64,000 nucleotides of DNA from JACOTV01 sp964579395 (GTDB lineage: Bacteria > Patescibacteriota > Microgenomatia > UBA1406 > GWC2-37-13). The stretch spans positions 27,892-91,891 of the forward strand of contig CAZOFT010000006.1 of NCBI GenBank assembly GCA_964579395.1. Reading direction: 5' to 3'. The translations under genes and the position numbers were made by a program. The notes beneath the pieces were generated by a model, which searched no databases, was not told where the DNA came from, and saw only the letters and a list, made by a program, of their open reading frames with translations. Positions within the stretch are counted from its first letter, which is position 1, and the number at the start of each line of letters is the position of its first letter. Below are positions 8,619-18,002 of this stretch, piece by piece.

Positions 8619-10311
8619 CAGATAAAGATTTTGTTTTGTTGTATTCTTCATTTAGCTTGAAAATACAAGCTAAACTTGGTGTTCCATTTACTAGCTCATC
8701 GAAGGTTGGTGTTGTATCAAATACAAGCCCAAAGAGGGTAGCATTTTGGACTGGATTAGGGCTACCTAGAAGTAAATCATCAAGGTGTTCCATAAAATAG
8801 TTAAAGTAATTGATTACTGTTTGAGTTTCGATTTGCTGATCCTCTTTGTTCTCCCTCGTTGCAGTTAAGCTAATTTTTTCTAATACAAGTTTCTCAATAT
8901 CCGCTTCTATCATTTGAATAGTTGTAGGAGAAGTAAGCATTTTAACTTTGTCTTTTAAAATTTGTATTTCCTGTTCTATCTCAACAATTCTTTGACTTAC
9001 TGATATCGTATCTTGTGAAAGTTGCCTTTCTCTTTTCTCCCACTCTTCAAGAATGATTTCACGAAAACGATTAATAAATCCTTCACTAAACTCTACTTTT
9101 TGAACAAAGGATTTGATAGTTTCTTCAAATTTAGTCAGCGAAACTCGGAAATAATGACCTCGTCCACAGTGATAGGCAGGAAAGTATCTTCCAGATTTGC
9201 CTCTAGATGCACTTCCTAATAAAGATTTTCTACAAGTAGAACACAGCACTTGTCTTTTATACGGATATTGTGGATTGTTCTTTAATTTTGTTAATCTCCA
9301 CAAGCTTGGTTTTCCCTCTATAACTTTGATTTTGTTATCTTCCTCGATAATAGTAATCTTTCCTCGATTGGCTCTATTGAAGTCTGCTATAGAGATCAAT
9401 CCCTCAAAATTACATTTAATTGGATTGCCCAAAGTCCAACTTTCAGTATTAATTCCAGCATATATAGGTTTCTTTATGTAACTCTGAAATTGCTTTACTG
9501 TCAGTTTTTTTTCACCTCTGTATCCCACGATTCTTCGATTATCATTCTTATCGTGTTTTTGTGTTCTTCTTGATTTGTACCCTAGCTTATTTATCTCTTC
9601 TACAATTTCAGGATCTGTTAAATTACCTTGAATACGTAGTTCGAACATTCTGATTATCCACAAAGATTCAGTAGTTTCAGGTGTGAGAATTATTCTTTTT
9701 CCGCTATGTGGGGTTTCAACTCGGGTATTTTGATAGCCAAAAGGAGAAGGACGCACTCTATATCCTTTTTGGACATAGGTGACTTCTGCACCGATCATAC
9801 GAGTTAGAATATCTCTTACTTCTGATTTCCCTCTCTCTGCTTCTAATAGTTCATTAATGAAAGTAGGACTATATTCACTCCAATTATATTTAACCCCAAG
9901 ATGCTCTAATGTATTAATGGACTGTGTCCCAATAACTCCATACGTATCTACTAGAATAACGCCAGCTCTAACAAACTCTGATTTTAAAGATGCATAGATG
10001 ACGGCTCCAGCTCTTGTAGCTCGATCAATACTCTTAAAAAAGGCAAACTTAATCTTGTTCTTTGGATTTTTACAATAGTCTAAAACTTTAATTAAAGGCT
10101 GTAGATCCAAAGTATCTTTGCTAGCCGAACCAGTAAGGTCAAATTGCTCCTTTATCACAATCTTACAGCCATATTGTAGTTCGACCCTTTGGCGTGCGAC
10201 TTCATTTCTGGTTTCTTGATCGTCAAAACTATCGCCCATTAATCCCTGCTTTGTTGTGGAGATTCTTCCTATACTAATAGCATATTCAATCTTGTTTGTT
10301 TCCATATTCAT
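8581..10311 (-). CDS. Large serine recombinase (element 1)
   Basis: A 576-residue site-specific recombinase expected to integrate and excise its element. The N-terminal resolvase domain has the catalytic Ser18 in GRISTTKQ. A recombinase domain follows, then a zinc-ribbon-like segment (CSTC ... YHCGRGH), a long coiled coil and a C-terminal tail. The last dozen residues (VTPRGFEPRFAG) are the antisense translation of tRNA-Glu, so the reading frame runs through the integration-proximal tRNA. Met1 and Met3 are both possible starts. A 53-residue ORF lies 6 bp upstream. Confidence 0.93.
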   Translation of the reverse strand: MNMETNKIEYAISIGRISTTKQGLMGDSFDDQETRNEVARQRVELQYGCKIVIKEQFDLTGSASKDTLDLQPLIKVLDYCKNPKNKIKFAFFKSIDRATRAGAVIYASLKSEFVRAGVILVDTYGVIGTQSINTLEHLGVKYNWSEYSPTFINELLEAERGKSEVRDILTRMIGAEVTYVQKGYRVRPSPFGYQNTRVETPHSGKRIILTPETTESLWIIRMFELRIQGNLTDPEIVEEINKLGYKSRRTQKHDKNDNRRIVGYRGEKKLTVKQFQSYIKKPIYAGINTESWTLGNPIKCNFEGLISIADFNRANRGKITIIEEDNKIKVIEGKPSLWRLTKLKNNPQYPYKRQVLCSTCRKSLLGSASRGKSGRYFPAYHCGRGHYFRVSLTKFEETIKSFVQKVEFSEGFINRFREIILEEWEKRERQLSQDTISVSQRIVEIEQEIQILKDKVKMLTSPTTIQMIEADIEKLVLEKISLTATRENKEDQQIETQTVINYFNYFMEHLDDLLLGSPNPVQNATLFGLVFDTTPTFDELVNGTPSLACIFKLNEEYNKTKSLSVTPRGFEPRFAG

Positions 10312-10317
10312 CTAGAG

Positions 10318-10479
10318 CTAAATTTTTAACTGCTTATTTTTGTGATCTAACAAAATTCGATCGATAATACAGTTGGCAAGAACACGCATCTTGTTCTCTA
10401 ATTGTTGCTGTACCGTAGGCATCAAAGGATTAATAATAAATGCCCTTGCTGTAACTGTGACGATAATTGTATTTTTCAT
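10318..10479 (-). CDS. Small ORF upstream of recombinase 1
   Basis: A 53-residue frame (MKNTIIVTVTARAFIINP... to QLKI) that ends 6 bp before the recombinase ATG and starts 12 bp after a 15-bp palindrome (10492-10506). Tight packing between two genes on the same strand supports a real product. No family recognised; the middle is predicted helical (VQQQLENKMRVLANCIIDRIL). Confidence 0.5.
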   Translation of the reverse strand: MKNTIIVTVTARAFIINPLMPTVQQQLENKMRVLANCIIDRILLDHKNKQLKI

Positions 10480-10491
10480 ATACATATAATT

Positions 10492-10506
10492 GCGACAGCC
10501 TGTCGC
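10492..10506. repeat. Palindrome GCGACAG-C-CTGTCGC
   Basis: A perfect 7-bp inverted repeat around one base, in the 28-bp gap between two minus-strand genes. Its half-site CGACAG recurs as the perfect palindrome CGACAGCTGTCG at 10801-10812 and 12220-12231. Position just upstream of the small ORF-recombinase pair suggests an operator or recombination site. Confidence 0.6.
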
Positions 10507-10507
10507 T

Positions 10508-10903
10508 TTATAACCCTGTCATCTTCATAAGTTCGTTCTGAATGTCATCGCTAATCTTGTTGTATATAGTGGGTTTGTGTTTTAATTCAAACTGTCTTAA
10601 TTCAATAGTCTTTATGGCAGTACCAGCAATTAGATTAAGTGCATTAGCAGTATTACTATTCATCTTGTTTGCTCGTAAGTCGTTTGCAGTATGTTCAAGA
10701 AGTTTCAAGATATCTTCTGCCGAACTTAATTTGAGAGATTCATCACTGCCATAGTTTCGCTTTTTACTTATCCCGCCTTTATTGATAGCTTCTTTTCTTG
10801 CGACAGCTGTCGTTTCTGAATGAAAGAAGCAGTATTGTTCATTCTTCAATGCGAATGCTTCACATTTTTCGTTATTAATTTTTATAAATATACATCGTTT
10901 CAT
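10508..10903 (-). CDS. Small Cys/His-motif protein of mobile elements
   Basis: 131 residues. The N-terminus has Cys4, Cys13, Cys24 and His27 (CIFIKINNEKC ... YCFFH), spaced like a small zinc-binding motif found at the start of many hypothetical phage and integrative-element proteins. The rest is helical and charged (SAEDILKLLEHTANDLRANKM). Function unknown. It is in line with the recombinase and the DUF5659-like gene. One copy of the CGACAGCTGTCG palindrome lies inside its coding sequence. Confidence 0.6.
   Translation of the reverse strand: MKRCIFIKINNEKCEAFALKNEQYCFFHSETTAVARKEAINKGGISKKRNYGSDESLKLSSAEDILKLLEHTANDLRANKMNSNTANALNLIAGTAIKTIELRQFELKHKPTIYNKISDDIQNELMKMTGL
10801..10812. repeat. 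Palindrome CGACAGCTGTCG, copy 2
   Basis: Perfect 12-bp palindrome inside the Cys/His-motif gene, identical to 12220-12231 and matching the half-sites at 10492-10506. Confidence 0.5.
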
Positions 10904-10926
10904 AGGTTAGATAAGCTAATAGGGTA

Positions 10927-11187
10927 CTACCCCCTCGCAAACAGTCTGTCTTTTAACGAGCGAATTGCATCGTTATAATGACGAGCATTTATTAGTAATT
11001 CACCAAACCAATATTTATCAGAGATAATCTTGGTGTCTTTGTTCTCAAAAATGAAGTAAAAATAGGAGCTCTCTCTTTCGAGTCGAAGAAGTGATATCCC
11101 AGATGCTAGAAGTGCACTAGCTTCACCTAAATCTTTTGTGCGGTATTCGAGATTGTTAGAAGTATTTTCGTTAATTTTCATAGCCAT
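10927..11187 (-). CDS. DUF5659-like small protein
   Basis: An 86-residue product if translation begins at the ATG at 11187 (or 11181). The frame continues upstream to 11331, but that part is unlike the rest. The core pattern (YRTKDLGEASALLASGISLLRLERE ... YFYFIFE ... YWFGELLINARHYNDAIRSLKDRL) resembles the small DUF5659-type domain of phages and integrative elements, recalled from memory. Function unknown. Confidence 0.6.
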   Translation of the reverse strand: MAMKINENTSNNLEYRTKDLGEASALLASGISLLRLERESSYFYFIFENKDTKIISDKYWFGELLINARHYNDAIRSLKDRLFARG

Positions 11188-11353
11188 AATCCATATAATT
11201 GCAGCAGGTATCGTCCTGTGTGCGTAGGTTGGATTACGGCTTAACGTTGCTCCTGTGGTTAGTAGGAGAGAGTTCCGTGGAATGAACTCTTTAACCAAAC
11301 AAATTCTACAAAATATTTTAAACTTTTGCAACGCTTTACGAACTGTTTATTAA

Positions 11354-12391
11354 CTATTTAAACAGGCTTTTTTCCGTAGTCCAAACGCTCGGCAATATTG
11401 AAAGGTACAGAGTCGCTTCATCTGAATTCCAATTAACTTTTTCTGCTTCTGACTTATCTAAACTCGTTTTAAGAACCATAGTATCGGAGGTATTTCCATA
11501 TTTATCAGTCATATCGAAGTGAGCAAATATGGTGACAGTTGTTACATCAAGGTTTTCTTTATACAGGACTTTATAGATTTGAGACATATCTTTCCAGATA
11601 CCCTTTTTGATGTAATCTTCACTTAAATTATCACTTCCATTGATATAAACCATTACGCCATACCCACCAGCATCACTAAATTGCTTAACCACACGGATTT
11701 CTCTAATTTTATCTTTCCCATTTGCTCCTTTTTGACCTTTCATTTCTGCTCTGACTTTAGCCTCGATAATTTCTTCCTTTGTTTGAGCTGACTTTGCTGT
11801 CTTTGGAGTAGGTGATGGTGTTTGCTCATCTTGGTTTTTCACTGATTCATTTGGTTTATTAGAAGGTGCAACAGATGGTGATGGTGTAGGAGTAGCTTTA
11901 GACGCTTCCTCTTCATCTGTAAGCTCTCTAGTAACTGCGAGATAGACGTGAGCACGTTTCCAATTACCTGCACTGACATCAATTTTATTTTCTCCTTCTT
12001 TTAACTCATACATTGTTTCAAAGCTACCATTGCTTACAGTGATTTCTTTGCCGTTTACCCATACTTTCCTATCTGATGGTTCATAAGTGCCTTTTATGGC
12101 GATTTGTTGACCTTTAACGACCATTTCAGACGTTGGTTCAGTAACTATTAGTTTAGGTTCAACATCATTGGAATAAGCAATAACACTCATTGTGGTGATA
12201 ATGGCTAATAATCCACTAACGACAGCTGTCGTCACTATTCTAGTTTTCTTGGATAATTTTGATCCTTTATAGAACCACCAGAGTAATAGAGATGGAATGG
12301 TTAAGTATGGAACTGCAACGGAAAGCAGGACAAACCCTACTGCCAATGCAAGAAATTTCTTGTCTGTTTTTAGTTTTTCAAGAATACCCAT
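11354..12391 (-). CDS. Membrane protein with Ig-like domain
   Basis: 345 residues. Two N-terminal membrane segments (about 13-41 and 51-72) are followed by an Ig-like domain (about 80-155, with VKGQQIAIKGTY and VWVNGKE) of the kind seen in glucodextranase-B-like modules. Then come a Thr/Pro/Ser-rich linker (about 165-200) and a C-terminal globular region of unknown type. It is probably exposed outside the cell. It is transcribed divergently from the XRE gene, with two operator-like repeats in between. A copy of CGACAGCTGTCG lies in its coding sequence. Confidence 0.65.
   Translation of the reverse strand: MGILEKLKTDKKFLALAVGFVLLSVAVPYLTIPSLLLWWFYKGSKLSKKTRIVTTAVVSGLLAIITTMSVIAYSNDVEPKLIVTEPTSEMVVKGQQIAIKGTYEPSDRKVWVNGKEITVSNGSFETMYELKEGENKIDVSAGNWKRAHVYLAVTRELTDEEEASKATPTPSPSVAPSNKPNESVKNQDEQTPSPTPKTAKSAQTKEEIIEAKVRAEMKGQKGANGKDKIREIRVVKQFSDAGGYGVMVYINGSDNLSEDYIKKGIWKDMSQIYKVLYKENLDVTTVTIFAHFDMTDKYGNTSDTMVLKTSLDKSEAEKVNWNSDEATLYLSILPSVWTTEKSLFK
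12220..12231. repeat. Palindrome CGACAGCTGTCG, copy 3
   Basis: Second perfect 12-bp copy of the palindrome, in the coding sequence of the Ig-like membrane protein. Both coding copies are read in the same frame as Thr-Thr-Ala-Val. Confidence 0.5.
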
Positions 12392-12420
12392 AGATTGAGT
12401 GTAATTATATCAGAAATTAG

Positions 12421-12455
12421 ATGAGTACGCTATATAAAATAATATGAGTACTCTA
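12421..12455. promoter_or_regulatory. Direct-repeat operator between divergent genes
   Basis: ATGAGTACGCTA (12421-12432) and ATGAGTACTCTA (12444-12455) differ at one base and are 23 bp apart centre to centre. They lie between the membrane protein gene and the XRE gene. A TATAAA-like box lies between the copies for the rightward gene, and a TATAAT box lies left of them for the leftward gene, so an XRE dimer here could control both. Confidence 0.55.
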
Positions 12456-12467
12456 GACAATTAGGGT

Positions 12468-12731
12468 GTGAATAAATTAACTTTTAAAGAACAATTAGAC
12501 ACAAACGAAAATAGAAAACTTCGCAGGGAATATACCAAGCAGTTGAGTGAAAAATTGAGAGAAGTACGGAAAGAAAAGAAGCTTACCCAGCAGGAATTAG
12601 CAGATAAGGCAGGTTTGCATCTTACTTATGTAGGACATTTGGAGCTTGGAAAGTATCATCCAACAGTATTTGTGATGTGGAAGATAGCCAAAGCATTGGG
12701 TGTTTCGATGAATGAGTTAACTAATTTTTAG
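12468..12731 (+). CDS. XRE-family transcriptional regulator
   Basis: An 87-residue Cro/CI-type HTH protein starting at GTG. The HTH core (LREVRKEKKLTQQELADKAGL ... LELGKYHPTV ... IAKALGVSMNEL) fills residues 25-85. It is the only rightward gene of element 1. It lies divergent from the membrane protein gene across the operator-like repeats at 12421-12455 and converges on the STAND gene. Likely the element's autoregulated repressor. Confidence 0.88.
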   Translation: MNKLTFKEQLDTNENRKLRREYTKQLSEKLREVRKEKKLTQQELADKAGLHLTYVGHLELGKYHPTVFVMWKIAKALGVSMNELTNF

Positions 12732-12736
12732 TTGTT

Positions 12737-15700
12737 TTATTTGCTGATTTTATCCTGAAGTTCCATAGCTACATTATTTTGTCTAGCTACTAGTATATTC
12801 AAAATACGCTTAAACGCTTCAAAAGCTTCATTGTTACCTTTTAATTCAGGTTTATTCTTCACCCAACAAAGCGTGAGCAAGGAAGCTAACGCCTTTTCTG
12901 CTGAATCACCTCTTCGTGACCAAAAGTAATATGAATCAAGTTTATCCATACTACCAGCCAGCCATATTAAACCCTTAAGACGAAGCCTTTCGCCTAATGG
13001 CTCAGAAAGAAAATAAATAAACTTTAAGGCACATCTATGATTAGCTAGGTACAAACCAGCCCATTTTTCGATATATACTTCTGATTTATTAATTAACTCT
13101 TTTTGTTTATCGAGATCTATTTCTGATCTAGAAATATCAAGTCCTATGAGTCTCCACCAAAAATCTCCGATAGTCCAGCTGCTATATTTTTTGGATTCCA
13201 GACTCCATTTTGGAGATAAAAATGCATAATTAAGCATTTTATGCCAAGTCTTTAAAAATTTATCTTGGTTCATCAAGCGAGGTCCATATGTAAAGAAATC
13301 GTCTAGAAAATGTTCAACCATATAATGGGCATAGCCACTCAACTCAAGAATCGGTTTCCAAAAAGTTTCGGGAGATTCATTATCTTCTGTTTCAACTGAG
13401 ACTATTGCCGCTCTATGTATAACCCAATAATCCCAATCGCTCGGAACGCCATCTAATTCTTCATATTCTTCACTTTGTTCACCAACACTATTGAGCATAT
13501 GCTGCAATGCTTCTCTTATAAAAGAGATCCATTCACTTCTTTCTTGAGCATTTTTTGCATCACGGAGTAATGGTAACCACTGATACCCCATTTTGATTAA
13601 TGTTGTATCTAAGCCTGCTTTCGCTTTATGTTTCTTTTTTCTTTTTCCTGCTGTTGGGTACTTTTCTTTATAACTAACAACATTATTGGACCATTTTGGT
13701 AGATCACTACTGATTTTATCTTCTGCAAAATTTTCAGATTCTGCTTTTATCCAAGCTCCTAAATCGAAAGATGGTTTCTCCTCGTAACGAGTCTCGTAAT
13801 ATTTTGATTTAGCTTCAGCAACTTTAAAAAGATAATGTTGTAATTTTTTAAAATCTTCTCCAAGTTCCATACGCAGTTCCGAACAAGTTTGAAACAAATT
13901 GCTTACTGCTGTTAGGTGGAAACTTGTTACTAAAAGTGCAATACACTTTCGTATCTCTTTTGAATTTAAGTTATCTTTCCAAAAATATGGTAAAGCAACG
14001 CTACAAAAACAATCCCAGTGAAATTTGGAAACACTATGTTCTGAATCAAACTCTGCTCGTGGCGGAGGGCTAACAACTAAGTCTGTTAAATAGTTTAAAC
14101 ACCATTGATATCTTTCTTGATTTTTCTTAAGCCAATCAAATTTAAATTTACAAAGTAATGCTATACCAGCTGAAATGGCATCTGCGATCCCATCAGGTCT
14201 ATCTTTTTCTGCTAGAGACTTTTGCTTGGTGACAATTTTTTGAATATTTTTCCATATTTCCTCTGCCTGATCGTCTGTCAGAGTTGCCCCTTTTTCCAAG
14301 AAATATGAACTTTGCATTGGGAGAGATGAAACAAGCAGCTTCTCCTCATTAAGCTCCTTTCGTTTTTCTATCTGTTGTTTTAACTCTACTGGGTACTCCA
14401 ACATCCAGTAGTGCTGACCATCCTTTTCTTCGGTATGATAGTTTTTTTTATCTAAAGCAGCTAAAAGAGCAGATAGGCTTACTTTTCGATTAATTTCAAG
14501 TTGTTTTGTTTTTAATTCCTTTGTCCATTTTTTATGGTTTTCAACAAAAAAGTCCTCTAATTCAGGTTGGTTAAGTAGCAAAAACTTTGCATAATCTGTA
14601 AGTGATGAAGAGCGATGTTTCATTTTGTACCACTTCTGAGCTTCTTCATAGGCTTTAGCACCTCTAACTGACCAAGTTATTTCCCAATAATCAGACTGCA
14701 CAATAAAGTCATCCTCCCAAATAAAAAATAGGAATGAAGAAAGCAATGGCTTTAGCACGCCTGATAAAAGAGTAATTTTTTTTCTTCCAACAGCACTTAA
14801 TAAACCCAAAAACGCAATATTGTTTGTATTTATTAAAATACGCTTAATATAGTCGTCAACAGGCTGCTCATTATCTATAAGATCGTATAACCATTTCTCT
14901 AATGCAATTAGTGCAGTGGCCACTACATCGGGTACAGGAGGATAGTCTCTATACCAAAAGTACATCCCCGCATCTTTAAAAAGTTTTCTTTTTTTGCCTT
15001 CAATTTCTATTTCAAGAGTTGGAGGTCTTTTCCTTGCTTCTTTGTATCGATCTGCCCATCTATCTGCAGCAAAATTTACAACATCAATAATTAAATCTAA
15101 TCCTTCAATTGGTTTTGTTCGAAGGAAAAATAAAAATGGACCTTTATCATAAAAGGGTGGATACCATTCTCGTGATCGAGAAAAATCTAAATTTTCCATT
15201 ATAGGGTCTCTATTCCATCTATAGTTACGAGATGTTGGGGGACTTATCAGAAGCGTGAGAATAATTTCAGATGCATATTTTGGATCGTTTCTTATTATTG
15301 GATAAATGGCATCGGTGTTTAAACAAACCTCCTCAAATGAATCATCGGGACGTGTTTTAGGGCCTTTTGGCCAAGGATCCATCAGCTCACCATCATCAAA
15401 GCTTGATCCGATTATTGTTAGGGCTCTAAGTTTTTCTGGTGGTATTTTTGGAGCTTTTTTAATTGGTTTTGGAACAATAACCTTTCCAGATGCTTCTTCT
15501 ATAATTGTTTTTAATCTTTCAGGATATTCTTTATAACCTGCGAGTGCTGCTCTAAACATTGGTTTATCAACATCGTCAAGATAATGTACCCCTTCTCTCT
15601 TTTCCCGCATTACCTTCTCAGCGTTGAGCATTGCCATCTCTGCAGCCTCTTTTCTTAATGGAATACCTTCAAAATCTAACATTCTTAACCAAGAATCTGC

Positions 15701-18001
15701 TATTTTTGCTAAATTAATTGGGCTTAAATTTATAACTTCTTCTTTATGTTTATACAAAAATCTCAGTATTGGCATCCAATAAGGCCAATAGGGAATTCTA
15801 TGTATAGTAGCCGCTTCTGTTTCGAATTGTTCCCCAAGTTGTTTGCCTATTTCCAGCATTGATGGATTTGGTATAGTTGCAACGTGCAGAAAGCGTCCGA
15901 GCAATCTATGAAGAAAATCAGCTTTATTGTCTATCAAATCAGACCAAAGTTTTTCTAATATGGATTCTGGATCAGTCGAAATTATTACACCTTCAAGGAA
16001 AAAATCTTGTGCGATGGTAACAGAATCATTCTCTGACTGAAAGGTTTTTATTGTTACCCTCCACTTATCCAAATTGGGATATTGCTCGATTAAATGAATT
16101 GAGCAGAGTCTTATCGCACGATGCCAGAGCGGAGAAGAAAGTCTTTGTTTTAAATAATTTTCAAGATCACCTTTTACTAATTTTTCCAAAAGAATTCGTT
16201 GTCTGATCCAGTCACCGTAAGAATCGTGATCAAAGTTAAATCCCTCTCCTTCGTGTTTTAAAAGCCGTTCTCTTACAAGAGAATCAATACTTGCCCCATA
16301 AGCAGGATCTAAGTCATTAAGGTTTATTTCTGTAGCTAATTTGTCACCTTGAAGTTCGGCAATTTTCTTAAGAATGTTCTTCTTTTGCAATGGATTTTGA
16401 CTATTCTCGATATCGTTTTGCCAGAACCAATTGATTAGGTCAGACTCACCAATCCATTTAGTAACATCGATTCCAATTCCCTCACTGGACTTTTTTGCTA
16501 ACAAATCCAATACTTTAGGTCGATATAATAAACTGTTTAATTCTTTTCTTCTCGTTAAGCTTCTGAGCGTGGGAAACTTTTTTAATACTTCTTCAAGCTC
16601 ATTTCCCTCAAGCTCATTTAGGGTAAATAATTGCCATTCGAAGACATTAACACCCAGATCACTTAATTTTGTTTTACATCGTCCCCATTCCTCAGGCTGA
16701 CACGTAATTAGAACGGCTATATGATGTCTCAAGTCACTGCTACTGAGTAGCTTCAGGAATGTGGACAAATTTTCAAAGCCTTCTGAAGAGAAAAGCCTAT
16801 CCAAACCATCAATTACGATTGATATTTTCTTGCCCATCGAAGAGTTAAGCAGATCCTGAAGATTACTTTTCAAATCAAAGCTTTTTTGAAACAGTACAAA
16901 TGTCGCAGTATTAAAGTTTTCTGCTTTTATCCAAAGCTGAAATCCATTATCTGGAGACAATTCAATCCAACGTTTCGCTAATACTGTTTTTCCAGATCCT
17001 GAAGCACCCAACGCAATTATTGGCTGGTTTTGTTTTAGTAATTCTTTAATTTTTTCTAACTGTTTGGATCGACTAAGTTTTAAGTCATTACCGATAGTAT
17101 CTCTAACATTCTCTCTTTGTTGAGAAGAATGAGTTTGAAGTTTACCCCAGTCTGATTCGAATTTTGGCGATAACTTAAAAGCAAACTTATTGCCGATTTT
17201 CTTCAGTAACTGATTTTTTGTAATATTACCTGCAGAAGGTCTCAACTCTTTGGTTATCTGTTGCAAAAGTGCCCAAAGCAATTGTGCCTTTTCTGTAGTT
17301 GGGTCCTCAAGGATCGTTTCGGCTAATCTATAAGCATCCTTTTCACTTCGTGAATTACTATTATCAAAGTCGAACTCGAAGTTACAAAAAGCCTGAAGTA
17401 AGGAATCCTTCTTTTCTGCTGTCACACTATGTTTTTTCACTAAATCCTGAGGACAATCGAAACTGGCATAAAGCACCCTTTCCTCTTTAGATGCAAAGTT
17501 GGCTTCATTTATTCTTTCGTGTAATTTATCGTGGTTCGTATGGATTTTCTTTTTCAGTTGCTCAAGAGCATTACTGATAGTCGAGGGGATTGTGTTAGTT
17601 GCAATTGAAAGAATGTCACTTTTAATGTCGAAAACTATTGGGTTTTGTTCAAGATATTGAAGCCAAATAGTGGAAACAAAATCTTGAGGTGCACCTTTTG
17701 TATTAAATTGAGCATTACTTTTTACTGATATTGCACAACTATTTTTTTGAGAATTAATCGTTAATTCCAAGTGGATATCATCTATTAGCCACCCGTCCAC
17801 ATTATTTTGAAAAGATACTTTTGTGATTAAACCATTATCTACAGTGAGAGGGGGCTCATCTGAGAGCATACACAGCAAGAAATAGGCACCTACTTTATCC
17901 TCAAAATCATACCCACCACCACCTGTAGATTTGGCAGGAGCCACTTTCTTTTTTGCTACTGTACCAGCTTGAGATACTATTTGATCTTTTTTCATCTGCA
18001 T
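12737..18001 (-). CDS. STAND-type NTPase with putative N-terminal nuclease (Avs-like)
   Basis: 1754 residues. The N-terminus (about 27-100) has the pattern of a Cap4/PD-(D/E)XK-like nuclease: GGGGYDFED (Glu34), WLIDDI (Asp75) and AISVKS (Ser92-Val-Lys94). A P-loop NTPase follows, with Walker A GASGSGKT (332-339), Walker B ISIVIDGLDRL (393-403) and a sensor-like LITCQPEEW (431-439). More than 1200 mostly helical residues complete it. This nuclease, STAND ATPase and long helical sensor order is that of antiviral STAND (Avs) proteins, which oligomerise on sensing phage proteins. That function is inferred. Its start is coupled to the upstream MerR-type gene (stop and start 1 bp apart). Confidence 0.75.
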   Translation of the reverse strand: MQMKKDQIVSQAGTVAKKKVAPAKSTGGGGYDFEDKVGAYFLLCMLSDEPPLTVDNGLITKVSFQNNVDGWLIDDIHLELTINSQKNSCAISVKSNAQFNTKGAPQDFVSTIWLQYLEQNPIVFDIKSDILSIATNTIPSTISNALEQLKKKIHTNHDKLHERINEANFASKEERVLYASFDCPQDLVKKHSVTAEKKDSLLQAFCNFEFDFDNSNSRSEKDAYRLAETILEDPTTEKAQLLWALLQQITKELRPSAGNITKNQLLKKIGNKFAFKLSPKFESDWGKLQTHSSQQRENVRDTIGNDLKLSRSKQLEKIKELLKQNQPIIALGASGSGKTVLAKRWIELSPDNGFQLWIKAENFNTATFVLFQKSFDLKSNLQDLLNSSMGKKISIVIDGLDRLFSSEGFENLSTFLKLLSSSDLRHHIAVLITCQPEEWGRCKTKLSDLGVNVFEWQLFTLNELEGNELEEVLKKFPTLRSLTRRKELNSLLYRPKVLDLLAKKSSEGIGIDVTKWIGESDLINWFWQNDIENSQNPLQKKNILKKIAELQGDKLATEINLNDLDPAYGASIDSLVRERLLKHEGEGFNFDHDSYGDWIRQRILLEKLVKGDLENYLKQRLSSPLWHRAIRLCSIHLIEQYPNLDKWRVTIKTFQSENDSVTIAQDFFLEGVIISTDPESILEKLWSDLIDNKADFLHRLLGRFLHVATIPNPSMLEIGKQLGEQFETEAATIHRIPYWPYWMPILRFLYKHKEEVINLSPINLAKIADSWLRMLDFEGIPLRKEAAEMAMLNAEKVMREKREGVHYLDDVDKPMFRAALAGYKEYPERLKTIIEEASGKVIVPKPIKKAPKIPPEKLRALTIIGSSFDDGELMDPWPKGPKTRPDDSFEEVCLNTDAIYPIIRNDPKYASEIILTLLISPPTSRNYRWNRDPIMENLDFSRSREWYPPFYDKGPFLFFLRTKPIEGLDLIIDVVNFAADRWADRYKEARKRPPTLEIEIEGKKRKLFKDAGMYFWYRDYPPVPDVVATALIALEKWLYDLIDNEQPVDDYIKRILINTNNIAFLGLLSAVGRKKITLLSGVLKPLLSSFLFFIWEDDFIVQSDYWEITWSVRGAKAYEEAQKWYKMKHRSSSLTDYAKFLLLNQPELEDFFVENHKKWTKELKTKQLEINRKVSLSALLAALDKKNYHTEEKDGQHYWMLEYPVELKQQIEKRKELNEEKLLVSSLPMQSSYFLEKGATLTDDQAEEIWKNIQKIVTKQKSLAEKDRPDGIADAISAGIALLCKFKFDWLKKNQERYQWCLNYLTDLVVSPPPRAEFDSEHSVSKFHWDCFCSVALPYFWKDNLNSKEIRKCIALLVTSFHLTAVSNLFQTCSELRMELGEDFKKLQHYLFKVAEAKSKYYETRYEEKPSFDLGAWIKAESENFAEDKISSDLPKWSNNVVSYKEKYPTAGKRKKKHKAKAGLDTTLIKMGYQWLPLLRDAKNAQERSEWISFIREALQHMLNSVGEQSEEYEELDGVPSDWDYWVIHRAAIVSVETEDNESPETFWKPILELSGYAHYMVEHFLDDFFTYGPRLMNQDKFLKTWHKMLNYAFLSPKWSLESKKYSSWTIGDFWWRLIGLDISRSEIDLDKQKELINKSEVYIEKWAGLYLANHRCALKFIYFLSEPLGERLRLKGLIWLAGSMDKLDSYYFWSRRGDSAEKALASLLTLCWVKNKPELKGNNEAFEAFKRILNILVARQNNVAMELQDKISK

Positions 18002-18002
18002 A

